A stretch of DNA of 64,000 nucleotides from an uncultured Myxococcales bacterium (lineage in GTDB: Bacteria; Myxococcota_A; UBA9042): contig CAJBNH010000194.1 in NCBI GenBank assembly GCA_903955385.1, forward strand, positions 1 through 64,000, written 5' to 3'. Under the pieces are notes generated by a model that was given only the letters and a program-made list of their open reading frames with translations, searched no databases and had not been told where the DNA came from. Below are positions 45,513 to 54,475 of the stretch, in pieces (within the stretch, counting starts at the first letter, position 1; every line of letters starts with the position of its first letter). The position numbers and the translations under genes were made by a program.

Positions 45513-46115
45513 ATGAACAAGCAGATGAAGAAGTTGAACTGGATGATCGCGATGATGGCCATGACTGCGGTGCTCACCGCATGCGGCAGCGACGATACCA
45601 CCACGACCACGCCCGACACGACCGCTGACGTCGCCGCCGATACGACGGTCGACACCACGCCCGACACCACGGTTGAAGACATCGCTGCTGACGTCACGGC
45701 AACCGACGTTGCTGCAGACACGACCGTGACGGCAGCCGCCGGCTGTACGTCCTCGACCGATCAGGCGTTCATGGGCGGCCTGCTCAGCGACGAGACCAAG
45801 AACAACGCATTCCGTCTGGTCGTGAAGGACTGCACCCTGACCAAGGGCTGCTTGGCCAAGCCGACCGCGAACGACAAGGTCCTGTGCATCTCGCAGTGCA
45901 TCGCCGATGCGAACACCGCGATGTCGCTCGATTGCGCTTCCTGCTTCGGCATGAACGCAGCGTGCGGCGCTGGCCCGTGCCTCGCCAAGTGCGCGGTCGA
46001 CGCCGGTAGCCAGGACTGCAAGGACTGCATGGCGACCAACTGCGACGCGCCCAAGAACCTGTGCGCCGCTGGCAAGTGCGATCCGTACGACGGTTCCTGC
46101 ACGGCTACGAAGTAG
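45513..46115 (+). CDS. Thr/Asp-rich cysteine-containing lipoprotein
   Basis: 200 residues with lipobox VLTAC (Cys24). The next 50 residues are a Thr/Asp/Val linker of repeating DTT and DVAAD units, followed by a globular part of about 120 residues with some 18 cysteines: VKDCTLTKGCLAKP, CISQCIADANTAMSLDCASC, GPCLAKCAVDAG and CKDCMATNC. No known domain is recognised. AAGG precedes ATG 45513 closely; ATG 45525 is an alternative. The gene has a good promoter and is followed by a strong hairpin terminator, so it is monocistronic and probably well expressed. Confidence 0.83.
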   Translation: MNKQMKKLNWMIAMMAMTAVLTACGSDDTTTTTPDTTADVAADTTVDTTPDTTVEDIAADVTATDVAADTTVTAAAGCTSSTDQAFMGGLLSDETKNNAFRLVVKDCTLTKGCLAKPTANDKVLCISQCIADANTAMSLDCASCFGMNAACGAGPCLAKCAVDAGSQDCKDCMATNCDAPKNLCAAGKCDPYDGSCTATK

Positions 46116-46138
46116 TCGGTAGACCGCAACTCGGCTGG

Positions 46139-46177
46139 AGGGCCGGTCGCTCGCCGCGGCCGGCCCTTCGGCGTTTT
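46139..46177 (+). terminator. Rho-independent terminator after the Thr-rich lipoprotein
   Basis: Perfect 8-bp stem AGGGCCGG / CCGGCCCT (46139-46146 with 46160-46167), a 13-base loop, then a T5 tract at 46173-46177. Confidence 0.75.
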
Positions 46178-46225
46178 TGCCCTTGCATCCACAAGTCATC
46201 GACGCCTGGCGTCAAGGAGGCCCTC

Positions 46226-47737
46226 ATGAGTCCGCTCTCCCGAACCTGGACCGCCGTCGCTACGCTGGTCGTCACGTCCGGCCTGCTCACTGCTGGTGCG
46301 GCCTTGGCCGCCGGCTACGACACGCCAATGCTCTACAGTGCCCGCCACATGGGCATGGGTGGTACCGCGATCGGCGACGTCGACGACCCCAGCGCCATGT
46401 TCCACAACCCCGCTGGTCTGGCGCAGGTCAAGGGCGGCGCCGTGATGGCCGACTTCTCGCCGCTGCTCGGCCAGATTCAGGGCACCCCGGCCGACACCGC
46501 GGTTTCCGTGAAGAGTAACTACGCGATGTCGCCGTTCTTCCTCGCGGCGGCCGCCTACCGCGTCACCGACTGGCTTGTGCTCGGCGCTGGCGTCTACCCC
46601 GTGGGCGGCGCGGCGGGTGGCTACGACTACACCAAGAATTCCGGCAAGATCTCGACCGTCGATGACGCCAAGCTCTCGTTCGTCGAGCTTGCACCTGCGG
46701 TCGCCGTGAATTTCGGCGCCTTCCGACTGGGCGGCGAGCTGCGAATGACCACGACGTCCTTCGACCGCCACGTCATCAACACCGAGAACGGCAAGGAAAT
46801 CCCGTACATCGACCTCGAGATGAAGGGCTGGGGCGACCTGGGCTTCCGTCTGGGCGCGCAGTACACCGCGGGTCCCTTCGACTTCGGCATTGTCTACCGC
46901 AACCGCGTCGACTCGACGGTCAAGGCGAACGCCGGCAGCTCGCACGACAAGTACCCGGACTACGCGATGGACGGCGCCGACGCGGTCGTCACCGGTCTGG
47001 GCGCCCACGACGTCACCTTCCAGTTCATCCTGCCGTCCAAGTTCGGTGCCGGCGTGGCCTACCGCGCCACCGACGACCTGCGCTTGGCTTTTGATTTCGA
47101 GTACGTGCGCAACTCCGAGAACGTGAAGACCGCCGTCGCCGGCACCGCGATGTTCGGCCCAGGCATCCCGGAGGCCGCCGTCACGCTTTGGAACTACTCG
47201 GTGTGGAACGACAGCCAGACCTACCGCTTGGGCGCGGCGTACACGTTGGGCAAGTCCGAGCTGCGCGCAGGCTTTGCCTACGACACGCAGGCGACGAACA
47301 ACTCGTTCCCGACCGCGTTCGGCACGCCTCCGGGCGCAACCACGATCGAAACGCTGGGCGCAGGCTACGCAATCACGCCGGATCTGGACGTGTCGATCGC
47401 GGGTGCCTGGCGTCAGGGCTCGGCGACCGTTTCGCAGGCGGACATCGACGCCCAGAAGACCCAAAGCGTCGACGGCAAGACCGAGAACTGGACCTGCGCC
47501 TTCTGCGGCAAGGCCGGCGACTACTCGATCAACCTGTTCGGTGGCTATGTCGACGTGCGGTGGCGTTTCGGCGAGCCTGCGAAGACGGTTCCGGCCGTCA
47601 TCACCGCGCCCCCGGCGGATGAGTCTGCTCCCGCCATCGAGCCTGCGCCCGCTGCACCGGCTGTCGCGCCCGCACCGGCTGTCGCGCCCGCACCGGCTGT
47701 CGTGCCTGAGACGCCGGCGACCGTGCCAGCCGGGTAG
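46226..47737 (+). CDS. OmpP1/FadL-family outer membrane transport protein
   Basis: 503 residues with a clear signal peptide (cleavage near ALA-AGYD). The start of the mature part, YSARHMGMGGTAIGDVDDPSAMFHNPAGLAQ, is the hallmark of OmpP1/FadL proteins, whose N-terminus plugs the barrel; amphipathic strands follow through WRFGEPAK. FadL-type porins import long-chain fatty acids or other hydrophobic molecules. The last 45 residues, after the barrel, are an APAPAV repeat tail encoded by three 18-bp units, which is unusual for the family. AAGGAGG lies 6 bases before ATG 46226. Confidence 0.9.
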   Translation: MSPLSRTWTAVATLVVTSGLLTAGAALAAGYDTPMLYSARHMGMGGTAIGDVDDPSAMFHNPAGLAQVKGGAVMADFSPLLGQIQGTPADTAVSVKSNYAMSPFFLAAAAYRVTDWLVLGAGVYPVGGAAGGYDYTKNSGKISTVDDAKLSFVELAPAVAVNFGAFRLGGELRMTTTSFDRHVINTENGKEIPYIDLEMKGWGDLGFRLGAQYTAGPFDFGIVYRNRVDSTVKANAGSSHDKYPDYAMDGADAVVTGLGAHDVTFQFILPSKFGAGVAYRATDDLRLAFDFEYVRNSENVKTAVAGTAMFGPGIPEAAVTLWNYSVWNDSQTYRLGAAYTLGKSELRAGFAYDTQATNNSFPTAFGTPPGATTIETLGAGYAITPDLDVSIAGAWRQGSATVSQADIDAQKTQSVDGKTENWTCAFCGKAGDYSINLFGGYVDVRWRFGEPAKTVPAVITAPPADESAPAIEPAPAAPAVAPAPAVAPAPAVVPETPATVPAG

Positions 47738-47773
47738 TTCCCGCCGACCGGTCGCAGCCCGCAACCGCCTCGA

Positions 47774-48058
47774 CTACTTGCAGATCTCGGTCTTCTTGCA
47801 GGCGCAGTGCAGGCGCTTGGTGCACTTGGCGGTCTTGGCGATGCAGGTGTCGCCGCAAGCCTTGCCGTTCTCGCAATTCTTGGCCTTCAGCGTGCACTTC
47901 TTGCCGGCGGGCAGACAGGTGTCGCCGCAGGGCGTTCCCTTGTCGCAGACCTTGCAGCAGTCGGCGGCAGGCGTGCAGGCCTTCTTCGCCTCGGCCGTCG
48001 ACACTCCAGCGCCCATCAGCATCACCGCCGCGACCAGCACCATCCAAAGCTTGCCCAT
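47774..48058 (-). CDS. Small exported cysteine-rich protein (CGDTC motif)
   Basis: 94 residues. A signal peptide ends around STAEA-KK. The mature part has 14 cysteines, including DCCKVCDKGTPCGDTCLPAGKKC and KNCENGKACGDTCIAKTAKC. The doubled G-x-PCGDTC motif suggests an internal duplication. Small proteins with KGKxCGDxCI motifs occur widely in proteobacteria and I know no assigned function; metal binding or disulfide knots are both possible. AGGGGG precedes ATG 48058. It converges with the FadL-like gene. Confidence 0.78.
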   Translation of the reverse strand: MGKLWMVLVAAVMLMGAGVSTAEAKKACTPAADCCKVCDKGTPCGDTCLPAGKKCTLKAKNCENGKACGDTCIAKTAKCTKRLHCACKKTEICK

Positions 48059-48178
48059 GCGTTCCCCCTCGGTTCCTGACCGAATTGCTTGGTTGTCGGC
48101 GCTCCTCCGCGCCAGCCGCATGAGTCTACGGTGGCTTTTTGCGACCGCAAGAACGAGCGAAACCGCGCTACAGCAGGC

Positions 48179-48207
48179 TTGACACCCCGGGGGAGTTCGC
48201 ACACACT
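48179..48207 (+). promoter_or_regulatory. Candidate promoter for the tRNA pair
   Basis: TTGACA (48179-48184), 17 bases, and a weak -10 CACACT (48202-48207), about 38 bases before tRNA-Phe. A GC-rich stretch between the -10 and the tRNA is typical of stable-RNA promoters. Confidence 0.4.
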
Positions 48208-48244
48208 CCGCGTCCGCTCGCGGGTCCGCCCTGCGGGTTTCGAT

Positions 48245-48317
48245 GCCCAGGTAGCTCAGTTGGTAGAGCAGTGGACTGAAAATCCACGTGTCGTTGGTTC
48301 AAATCCGACCCTGGGCA
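48245..48317 (+). tRNA. tRNA-Phe (GAA)
   Basis: The acceptor stem is GCCCAGG / CCTGGGC, the D-loop AGCTCAGTTGGTAGAGC, the anticodon loop CTGAAAA (GAA at 48278-48280) and the T-arm GTTGGTTCAAATCCGAC. The 3' CCA is not encoded (ACC-C follows). Confidence 0.97.
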
Positions 48318-48409
48318 CCCTGGCCGACACCGGAAGACCTCGCGTCATCCGGACCGTCAGGAGGCCGACCTTTTCGAAAGCCAAGGCCGACCTGAGAACT
48401 GGACAATTT

Positions 48410-48482
<73 letters not shown>

Positions 48483-48570
48483 CTCCACGGAAGGCCATTC
48501 GTGCTCAGGTGCGAATGGCCTTTCCGCTTTTTGGCCCGCTCACCACCGAGCGGCCGCGCCTGGAGGCCCG

Positions 48571-50037
48571 ATGCCCACGATCCGGATCACCGCCGATACC
48601 GCCGAGTTGGTCACCACCTCACACTCACTGGTCGTCGTCGCCCGCAAGGCCGACCTGACCGACGGCTGGCCGACCCAAGGGCTGCCGCAACTGATTCGCG
48701 ACGCCGTGTCCCGTGCTGCGGCCGACGCCCGTCCCGGTGCCGGTGCGGTGGTGTCGACGCTGGTGACCGAGGGCTCGCTTCGCACCGTGTCGGTCGTTGC
48801 GCTGTACGATCAGGTGTCACGGCACTTGAGCGACACGCGCTCCTACGAGATCTCACAGGCGATCAAGGGGATTGCTCGTCCCGACGGCGGCCGCGTGTCC
48901 GTTATCCTGGGTCTGGCCGACGCGGCGCACGCGACCGGCGCAGTGCTGGGCGTCGCCCGCAGCTATCCCGTTTACACCCGCAAGACGACCGGCAAGGGCA
49001 CGGCGGGCGAAGTGCTGGTTCACGTCACCCTGCGCCAGGGACCGCTGACGCAGGGGCTGGACCGTCTGGGTTACGCCGCCGACGCCACCGCGCTGGCCCA
49101 GCGTCTGGTCGATATGCCGACGGCCGAACTGGACACGGCGGTGTTCGAGGCCGAGGCTCGCAAGGCTCTGGAAGGTCTGGCCAATGTCACGGTGACCAGC
49201 ATCGTGGGCGACGACCTGCTGCGGGAGGGTCTGCGCGGTCTGCACGCCGTCGGCCGCACGGCCATGGTGGCGCCGCGTCTGGTGGTGCTGGACTACGCGC
49301 CTCCGTCGGCAGAGGGTCAGGCGCCGATCGCGCTGATCGGCAAGGGTCTGGTCTACGACACTGGCGGCCTGAGCCTGAAGATCGTCGGCGACCGAATGCT
49401 GACGATGAAGTGCGACATGGGTGGCGCGGCAGCGGTGCTGGGGGCGTTCCAGCTGCTGGTGCGCGCCAATACCGGCAAGCGGATCGTGGCGGCGCTGTCG
49501 ATGGCCGAGAACGCCATCGGTCCCGACGCTTACCGCCCCGACGACATCCTGGAGATGCACAGCGGCAAGACCGTCGAGGTCAACAACACCGACGCCGAGG
49601 GACGCATCGCGCTGGCGGACGCCGCCTCGTACATCGCCCGCAAGTACAAGCCGACGGTGCTGATCGATGCCGCCACCCTGACCGGCGCCCAACTCGTCGC
49701 CACCGGCAAGTGGCACGCCGCGATCATGAGCAACGACGCCGACTTGGAGGCACGCGCGGTGACGGCCGGCCTGAAGAGCGGTGACCACTGCATGGCCGTG
49801 ATGTTCAGCCCCGAGCTGCACGTGGTCGAGTTCAAGAGCACGGTCGCCGACCTGCGCAACTCGGTCGCTGACCGCAACAACGCCTCGACCAGCGCTTCGG
49901 GCCTGTGGGTCTATCTGCACATCGAGGATCTGGGCCTGAAGTGGTTGCACATCGACCTGGCCGGTCCCGCGTTCATGGACAACCGTGGCACGGGCTACGG
50001 AATTGGCTTGATTGCCGAGATCGTGACGGCGCTGTAG
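48571..50037 (+). CDS. pepA: Leucyl aminopeptidase (M17 family)
   Basis: Cytosolic zinc/manganese aminopeptidase (488 aa). The metal and catalytic residues are visible in IGKGLVYDTGGLSLKI (Lys, Asp), MKCDMGGAAAV (Lys, Asp), SMAENAIGPDAYRPDD and the signature NNTDAEGRIALADA (Asp, Glu, Arg). The N-terminal regulatory domain is divergent, as usual. GGAGG lies 4-5 bases before ATG 48571. It removes N-terminal residues from peptides; some PepA proteins also bind DNA. The gene follows the tRNAs and is followed by a palindrome and a sigma-54-type promoter. Confidence 0.94.
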   Translation: MPTIRITADTAELVTTSHSLVVVARKADLTDGWPTQGLPQLIRDAVSRAAADARPGAGAVVSTLVTEGSLRTVSVVALYDQVSRHLSDTRSYEISQAIKGIARPDGGRVSVILGLADAAHATGAVLGVARSYPVYTRKTTGKGTAGEVLVHVTLRQGPLTQGLDRLGYAADATALAQRLVDMPTAELDTAVFEAEARKALEGLANVTVTSIVGDDLLREGLRGLHAVGRTAMVAPRLVVLDYAPPSAEGQAPIALIGKGLVYDTGGLSLKIVGDRMLTMKCDMGGAAAVLGAFQLLVRANTGKRIVAALSMAENAIGPDAYRPDDILEMHSGKTVEVNNTDAEGRIALADAASYIARKYKPTVLIDAATLTGAQLVATGKWHAAIMSNDADLEARAVTAGLKSGDHCMAVMFSPELHVVEFKSTVADLRNSVADRNNASTSASGLWVYLHIEDLGLKWLHIDLAGPAFMDNRGTGYGIGLIAEIVTAL

Positions 50038-50104
50038 CCGCCGGGTGTGTGGAAATTCTCCACATGTCGCAATCGCCAACAGTTTTCGCCTCACCAGCGG
50101 ACCT

Positions 50105-50125
50105 CTCCGGTGCCTGGCACCTGAG
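50105..50125. repeat. Dispersed 21-bp palindrome, copy after pepA
   Basis: CTCCGGTGC, CTG centre, GCACCTGAG; one mismatch between arms. It is 68 bp after the pepA stop. A second small hairpin (TGTGGA / TCCACA, 50048-50064) precedes it; neither has a T tract. Confidence 0.65.
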
Positions 50126-50181
50126 ACGAAAAACCTTGACTTGCCGGACGGTTCTGGGCTGGATCCCGGTCACGGTTCGGC

Positions 50182-50200
50182 TTGGCACGGTTCCTGCTTT
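50182..50200 (+). promoter_or_regulatory. Sigma-54 (RpoN) promoter candidate
   Basis: TTGGCACGGTTCCTGCTTT matches the -24/-12 consensus TTGGCACGN4TTGCW at all but one position, with GG and GC separated by exactly 10 bases. The expected start is near 50207, about 90 bases before ATG 50296. Confidence 0.65.
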
Positions 50201-50295
50201 ACTTGAGAGCAAGCGCGAGCGACGACGACTCGCCCCCTTGCCGACCGTGCCGGAACGACATCGCGCGAACGGCCGACACCGATAGAGGAGACACG

Positions 50296-51465
50296 ATGAA
50301 GAACGCACCCCGCACCCTTGGCTTTCTGGCCACCGCGCTGATCACCACGTTGTGGACGGCCACCGCGTTTGCTGGCGGCTACTGTGACGACAAGACCCCG
50401 TGTCCGACCGGGGAAGTCTGCATGGCCGGCCTGTGCATCCCCGAGGCGCGCTTGTGCCAGACCGACGCGTCGTGCACCTCGTGGCAGAAGTGCGACTTCA
50501 CCTGTCCGTGGCTGGGCCAGAGCACCGGCGGCAGCTCCGGAAGCGGTTCTGTCGACGCCGGCACGGCCGTTTCGGTGGACGCGACCATGAGCGACGGCGG
50601 CGAGGCTGGCAAGCAGATGCCCGCCCAGGACGCCGGCAGCGGCGCCGACCCGATGCCCTACCCCGACGACGCCCGCGGCTACTCGGACATCGAGTACGAC
50701 GTGCCCCCGCCCGCCAGCTGCCCCACGACCACCGGCGTCTGCGTCGTCGAGCCCACCAAGGTCGCGCTGCAGGACGGCTGCATGGCGTTCTGCTCGGCGA
50801 TGCTCGCGTGTGGCGGTTCTTCGACCACCAGCGTTGACGTCGACGGCGGCTCGACTGAGCCGCAGCCCGCCCCCGACGCCTCCGCCGGCTTCGCCCCTCC
50901 GTACCCCGCTGACGCAGGCACCTCCAGCGACGGCGGCTCAGGCGTGTACTACAACCCCGACGCGGCCGATCAGCTTCCGCCGGACGTGACCACCGTCCCG
51001 ACCGAGGCCGACCTGACCCAGTGCGTGCTGTTCTGCAGCGTGATCAAGCTCGAGAAGGTCGCCCAGTCCGAGTTCAGCGCGTTCGAGAAGTGCGTGGCCG
51101 AGTTCCCCGCTTGCGACACCATGAAGGCGAATTGCGCTGATGAGTCGAGCGCTTTCGAAGCGGCGATGAGCAGCGATTGGCTGTGGAGCCTGGGCTTCGG
51201 CTACTTCGGCACCGCGACCAGCGGCAACGGCGACCCGAAGACCGACAGCGACACGGCGGTCGGACCCGTGCTCAGCGACGCGTCCTCCGACGCCATCGGC
51301 TCGGGGCCCGGTCAGGAGAGCAGCAAGACCACCGTCGATGACTCGGCCAGCAGCGGCTGCACCGCGGGTGCGGCGTCCTCGCCGATCGGTCCTTTGGGTC
51401 TGGTGTTGATGGCGCTTGCGGCCGTGTGGCTGCGTCGGCGTCAGGAAGTGCGCGCGCGCTCGTAG
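50296..51465 (+). CDS. Secreted protein with MYXO-CTERM-type sorting tail
   Basis: 389 residues. A signal peptide (cleavage after AFA-GG) is followed by a Cys-rich head CDDKTPCPTGEVCMAGLC and a Gly/Ser/Asp-rich spacer. Then come two segments with CMAFCSAMLACGG and CVLFCSVIKLEKVAQ-type cysteine patterns, and another Ser/Gly spacer. The C-terminus has SSGC (Cys355), a short gap, a hydrophobic helix (GPLGLVLMALAAVWL) and RRRQEVRAR. This tripartite tail is the MYXO-CTERM signal thought to be processed by a rhomboid/CAAX-type protease, leaving a lipid-anchored surface protein. AGAGGAG precedes ATG 50296. A sigma-54 promoter lies upstream and a strong terminator follows. Confidence 0.88.
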   Translation: MKNAPRTLGFLATALITTLWTATAFAGGYCDDKTPCPTGEVCMAGLCIPEARLCQTDASCTSWQKCDFTCPWLGQSTGGSSGSGSVDAGTAVSVDATMSDGGEAGKQMPAQDAGSGADPMPYPDDARGYSDIEYDVPPPASCPTTTGVCVVEPTKVALQDGCMAFCSAMLACGGSSTTSVDVDGGSTEPQPAPDASAGFAPPYPADAGTSSDGGSGVYYNPDAADQLPPDVTTVPTEADLTQCVLFCSVIKLEKVAQSEFSAFEKCVAEFPACDTMKANCADESSAFEAAMSSDWLWSLGFGYFGTATSGNGDPKTDSDTAVGPVLSDASSDAIGSGPGQESSKTTVDDSASSGCTAGAASSPIGPLGLVLMALAAVWLRRRQEVRARS

Positions 51466-51556
51466 GGTTCCGGTAGGGGCCGGGCCCCTTCCCCTGGTCC
51501 GGACGTAACCCTCCCGGCGTCCCGGCAGGCGGTCCCGCAGAACCTGAGCGCATCCG

Positions 51557-51603
51557 GCGGCCGGTACCCCTTCCCAAGCAGGGGGCCGGCCGCAGCGCGT
51601 TTT
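51557..51603 (+). terminator. Hairpin terminator between the MYXO-CTERM gene and rlmN
   Basis: Perfect 8-bp stem GCGGCCGG (51557-51564) with CCGGCCGC (51586-51593), extended by CCCC/GGGG inside, and TTTT at 51600-51603. It may serve both convergent genes. Confidence 0.65.
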
Positions 51604-51616
51604 GGCTCGCTGTTTC

Positions 51617-52735
51617 CTAGGGTTGCTGAGTCTTGCCAGCCAGCTGACCGCACGCTGCGCCGATGTCCTGGCCCTTGGACTCGCGCAGCGTCACGGAACC
51701 GCCTGCCCGCTCCAGGTCGTCCACGAATCGGCGAATCACGGCCCGCTCCGGGCGCTGGTAGTCCGTGCCCGGCCATGCGTTGAACGGGATGACGTTGGCG
51801 TGTGCGTCCAGCTCGCGGGAGATGCGCGCCAGCCGTGCGGCATCGTCGGCCGAGTCGTTTACCCCACGCAACAGAGCGTACTCCAACGTGATCTTCCGGC
51901 TCTGGCTGGGCGGCAGGTCTCGCAACGTGTCGACCATGCGCTGAATCGGCACACCCTTGTTCACGGGCATCAGGCGGTCGCGCACCTCGTCGGTCGTGGC
52001 CGTCAGCGACCAGGCCAGGTTGACGTGCGGGTGTGCCGCGACCAGCGCCGGGATGCGCTTGGCCAGGCCTGAGGTCGAGACGGTGATGCGTCGCGGCGAG
52101 AAGTCGTAACCTTTCGGATCGCAAAGGATGTCCAGCGAGTCGACCACCGCCTGCAGGTTGTCCAGCGGCTCGCCCATGCCCATGTAGACCAGGTTGTGCG
52201 GCCGACCCGACAGCGGTCCCGTCTCGCCGCCCGCCACTCCGCCGCGCCCCTGCCCCGCCGCAAAGGACTGCCGACACGCAATGGCCACCTGTTCGACGAT
52301 TTCTGCCGCCGTCAGGTCCGCCCGGTCGGGCAGACGACCCGTTGCACAGAAGTCGCACCCCATCTTGCAGCCGACCTGCGACGACAGGCACTCCGTGACG
52401 TGACCGCCTGCCATCGGCATCACGACCGCCTCGATGGCCAGCCCCGCCTGCGTGCGCAGAACGTGCTTGGTCGAGCCGTCGGTCGAGACATAGGCACGCA
52501 CAGGCTCCAGCACCCGCAGCGACCGCGCCACGCGCAACCTGGTGCGCAGACTCGCTGGCAGGTCGGTCATCTCGTCGAGGTCGCGCACCAGCCGTACGTG
52601 CAGCCAGCGGAACAGCTGCTCGGCGCGGAACGGCTTCTCGCCCGCCTGAACGAACAGACGCTGCAGCGCGGGCCGAGGCAGCGACAGCAAGTCCGCATTC
52701 GCAAACGTTTCTGTGGTGTCAGGTGCGACGGTCAA
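51617..52735 (-). CDS. rlmN: 23S rRNA A2503 / tRNA A37 C2-methyltransferase RlmN
   Basis: Radical-SAM methyltransferase (372 aa). The 4Fe-4S motif is VGCKMGCDFCATG (Cys123, Cys127, Cys130); Cys116 and the methyl-carrying Cys362 in GAACGQLAG complete the known catalytic set. NLVYMGMGEPLDN, TVSTSGL, LAWSLTATTD, EYALLRGVNDS and NVIPFNAWPG are diagnostic. A Gly-rich insertion (about residues 155-172) is longer than in E. coli. It methylates C2 of A2503 in 23S rRNA and A37 in some tRNAs. It is transcribed alone toward the terminator at 51557-51603. Confidence 0.96.
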   Translation of the reverse strand: MTVAPDTTETFANADLLSLPRPALQRLFVQAGEKPFRAEQLFRWLHVRLVRDLDEMTDLPASLRTRLRVARSLRVLEPVRAYVSTDGSTKHVLRTQAGLAIEAVVMPMAGGHVTECLSSQVGCKMGCDFCATGRLPDRADLTAAEIVEQVAIACRQSFAAGQGRGGVAGGETGPLSGRPHNLVYMGMGEPLDNLQAVVDSLDILCDPKGYDFSPRRITVSTSGLAKRIPALVAAHPHVNLAWSLTATTDEVRDRLMPVNKGVPIQRMVDTLRDLPPSQSRKITLEYALLRGVNDSADDAARLARISRELDAHANVIPFNAWPGTDYQRPERAVIRRFVDDLERAGGSVTLRESKGQDIGAACGQLAGKTQQP

Positions 52736-52945
52736 AACGGGGCCTCGGCAGTGGTGGCGGGGCCAGTGTAGGGCGCGAAGCGAGCGGCGTCACGGCCCAC
52801 GCCGGAAGTGTCGCGGATGCTTCGGATCGAGACACGCCCCCTTGCGCCGAAGACGCTTGGAGAGGTACGATCCGTTTCAAGCTGAAACATACGAGACAGC
52901 AACGGACGCCCGGCGCCGCTGGTGCCTCGTTTCGTGGAGAACCGC

Positions 52946-54475
52946 ATGCCAGCGACACCCGCCAAGGGTACCGTGCTGATCGTCGAGGATGATCCCGGCG
53001 TCGTCGAGGTGATTGAGGAGCTGCTGCGCTCGCAGGGGCATGTGGTGTCGTCCGTGCGGACGGCACGCAGAGCCGAAGCCGCCGTGAGTGGCGGTCAACA
53101 GGGCGTGATCCTTCTGGATTTGACGCTGCCCGACAGCACGGATCTCGACCTGTTCCACCGCCTGAAAGCTGCCGAGCCCCACAACCGCATCATCATCATG
53201 ACGGCGCAGGACAACCTGGACGTCGTCATCGCCGCCACGCGCGCGGGCGCGTTCGACTTCATCACCAAGAGTCCGGACCTGGTGCAGCGGGTGGGCGTCA
53301 CGGTGCGCAACGCCTTTGAGTCGATCGCGCAGGAAGCGCAGGTCGCCGAGCTCTCGAATTCGCTGATGCGCCGCGGTCGCTTTACCAAGCTGATCTCGCA
53401 GTCGCCGCAGATGGATGAGGTGCGTGCGGCGATCGACAAGCTCTCGCAATCACGGGTCAACGTGCTGGTGACGGGTCAAAGCGGCACGGGCAAGGAGGTC
53501 GTCGCGCACACGATCCACGACGCCGGGCCGCGCCACATGCACCCGTTTGTCGCGATCAACTGCGCAGGCATCCCCGATACGCTGCTGGAGAGCGAGCTGT
53601 TTGGTTACGAGCGGGGTGCCTTCACGGGTGCGAATGCCCGCAAGATCGGCAAGTTCGAGGCCGCGCACCAAGGCACCTTGTTCCTGGACGAGGTCGGCGA
53701 GATGTCGCTGCCTCTGCAGGCCAAGCTGCTGCGGGTGCTGCAGGACGGCCGGTTCGAGCGCTTGGGCGGCAACCAGCTGATCCACGCCGATGCGCGCATC
53801 ATCACGGCCACCAACCGCGACCTGCAAGCGATGGTGCGGCAAGGTCTTTTCCGGGAGGATCTGTTTTACCGCATCGCCGTGTTCAGCGTGCACCTGCCGC
53901 CGCTGACCGAGCGCCAGAATGATGTTCCGCTGCTGGTCGACCACTTCGTCAAGTCGGCAGCTCGCGAGGAAGGCAAGGATATCCGGGGTGTTGCTCCCGA
54001 AGTGTTGCGCCTGTTCGAGCTTCACCCTTGGCCCGGCAACGTGCGCCAGCTGCAGAACGTCATTGCGCGGTCGACGGTGGTCTGCACCTCCGAGATGATC
54101 TCGCTGCGCGACCTGCCCGAAGCGTTCGTGAAGGAGCTGCAAGCGCACGCCGCCGACGTTCAGGCCGCAGTGGTCAAGGCCGCCGCGGATGAGCCGCGAC
54201 TGCCCTCGACCCCGCCCATCGCCGTGCTGGAGAAGCTGCGCAGCGGAACGGCCGGCCGCAGGCTGGCGTACGCGTTGGACCTCGCGTTTCCCGACAGCGA
54301 CGTGCTGCCCACCGTTGCGGAACTCGAGGCCGCGGGCATTCGACTGGCGATGCGACGTCTGGCCAACAACCTGCAGATGACCGCGCGGCGCCTGCAGATC
54401 AGCCGGGCAACGCTGTACCGTCGGATCGACAGCGTCGGCCGCGATCCGTCTCTGGACGGCGACGAAACGAACTAG
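52946..54475 (+). CDS. Sigma-54-dependent response regulator (NtrC/AtoC type)
   Basis: 509 residues in three parts. The receiver domain (8-125) has acidic VEDDP, phosphorylation site Asp58 in ILLDLTLP and Lys in FITKS. The AAA+ domain has Walker A TGQSGTGKEVVA, the sigma-54-contact loop GAFTGA, Walker B GTLFLDEVGE, RIITATNRDL and HPWPGNVRQLQN. A long C-terminal region ends in a Fis-like helix-turn-helix (ANNLQMTARRLQISRATLYRRI). GGAG lies 6 bases before ATG 52946 (an earlier ATG at 52922 is in frame). No sensor kinase gene is adjacent. The sigma-54 promoter at 50182 is a possible target (inference). Its stop shares CTAG with the convergent gene. Confidence 0.93.
   Translation: MPATPAKGTVLIVEDDPGVVEVIEELLRSQGHVVSSVRTARRAEAAVSGGQQGVILLDLTLPDSTDLDLFHRLKAAEPHNRIIIMTAQDNLDVVIAATRAGAFDFITKSPDLVQRVGVTVRNAFESIAQEAQVAELSNSLMRRGRFTKLISQSPQMDEVRAAIDKLSQSRVNVLVTGQSGTGKEVVAHTIHDAGPRHMHPFVAINCAGIPDTLLESELFGYERGAFTGANARKIGKFEAAHQGTLFLDEVGEMSLPLQAKLLRVLQDGRFERLGGNQLIHADARIITATNRDLQAMVRQGLFREDLFYRIAVFSVHLPPLTERQNDVPLLVDHFVKSAAREEGKDIRGVAPEVLRLFELHPWPGNVRQLQNVIARSTVVCTSEMISLRDLPEAFVKELQAHAADVQAAVVKAAADEPRLPSTPPIAVLEKLRSGTAGRRLAYALDLAFPDSDVLPTVAELEAAGIRLAMRRLANNLQMTARRLQISRATLYRRIDSVGRDPSLDGDETN

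Noticed and set aside
48810-48831. CAGGTG / CACTTG inverted pair in pepA
   Set aside because: The spacing is one base longer than in the real copies, and the codons encode normal family sequence (YDQVSRHLS).
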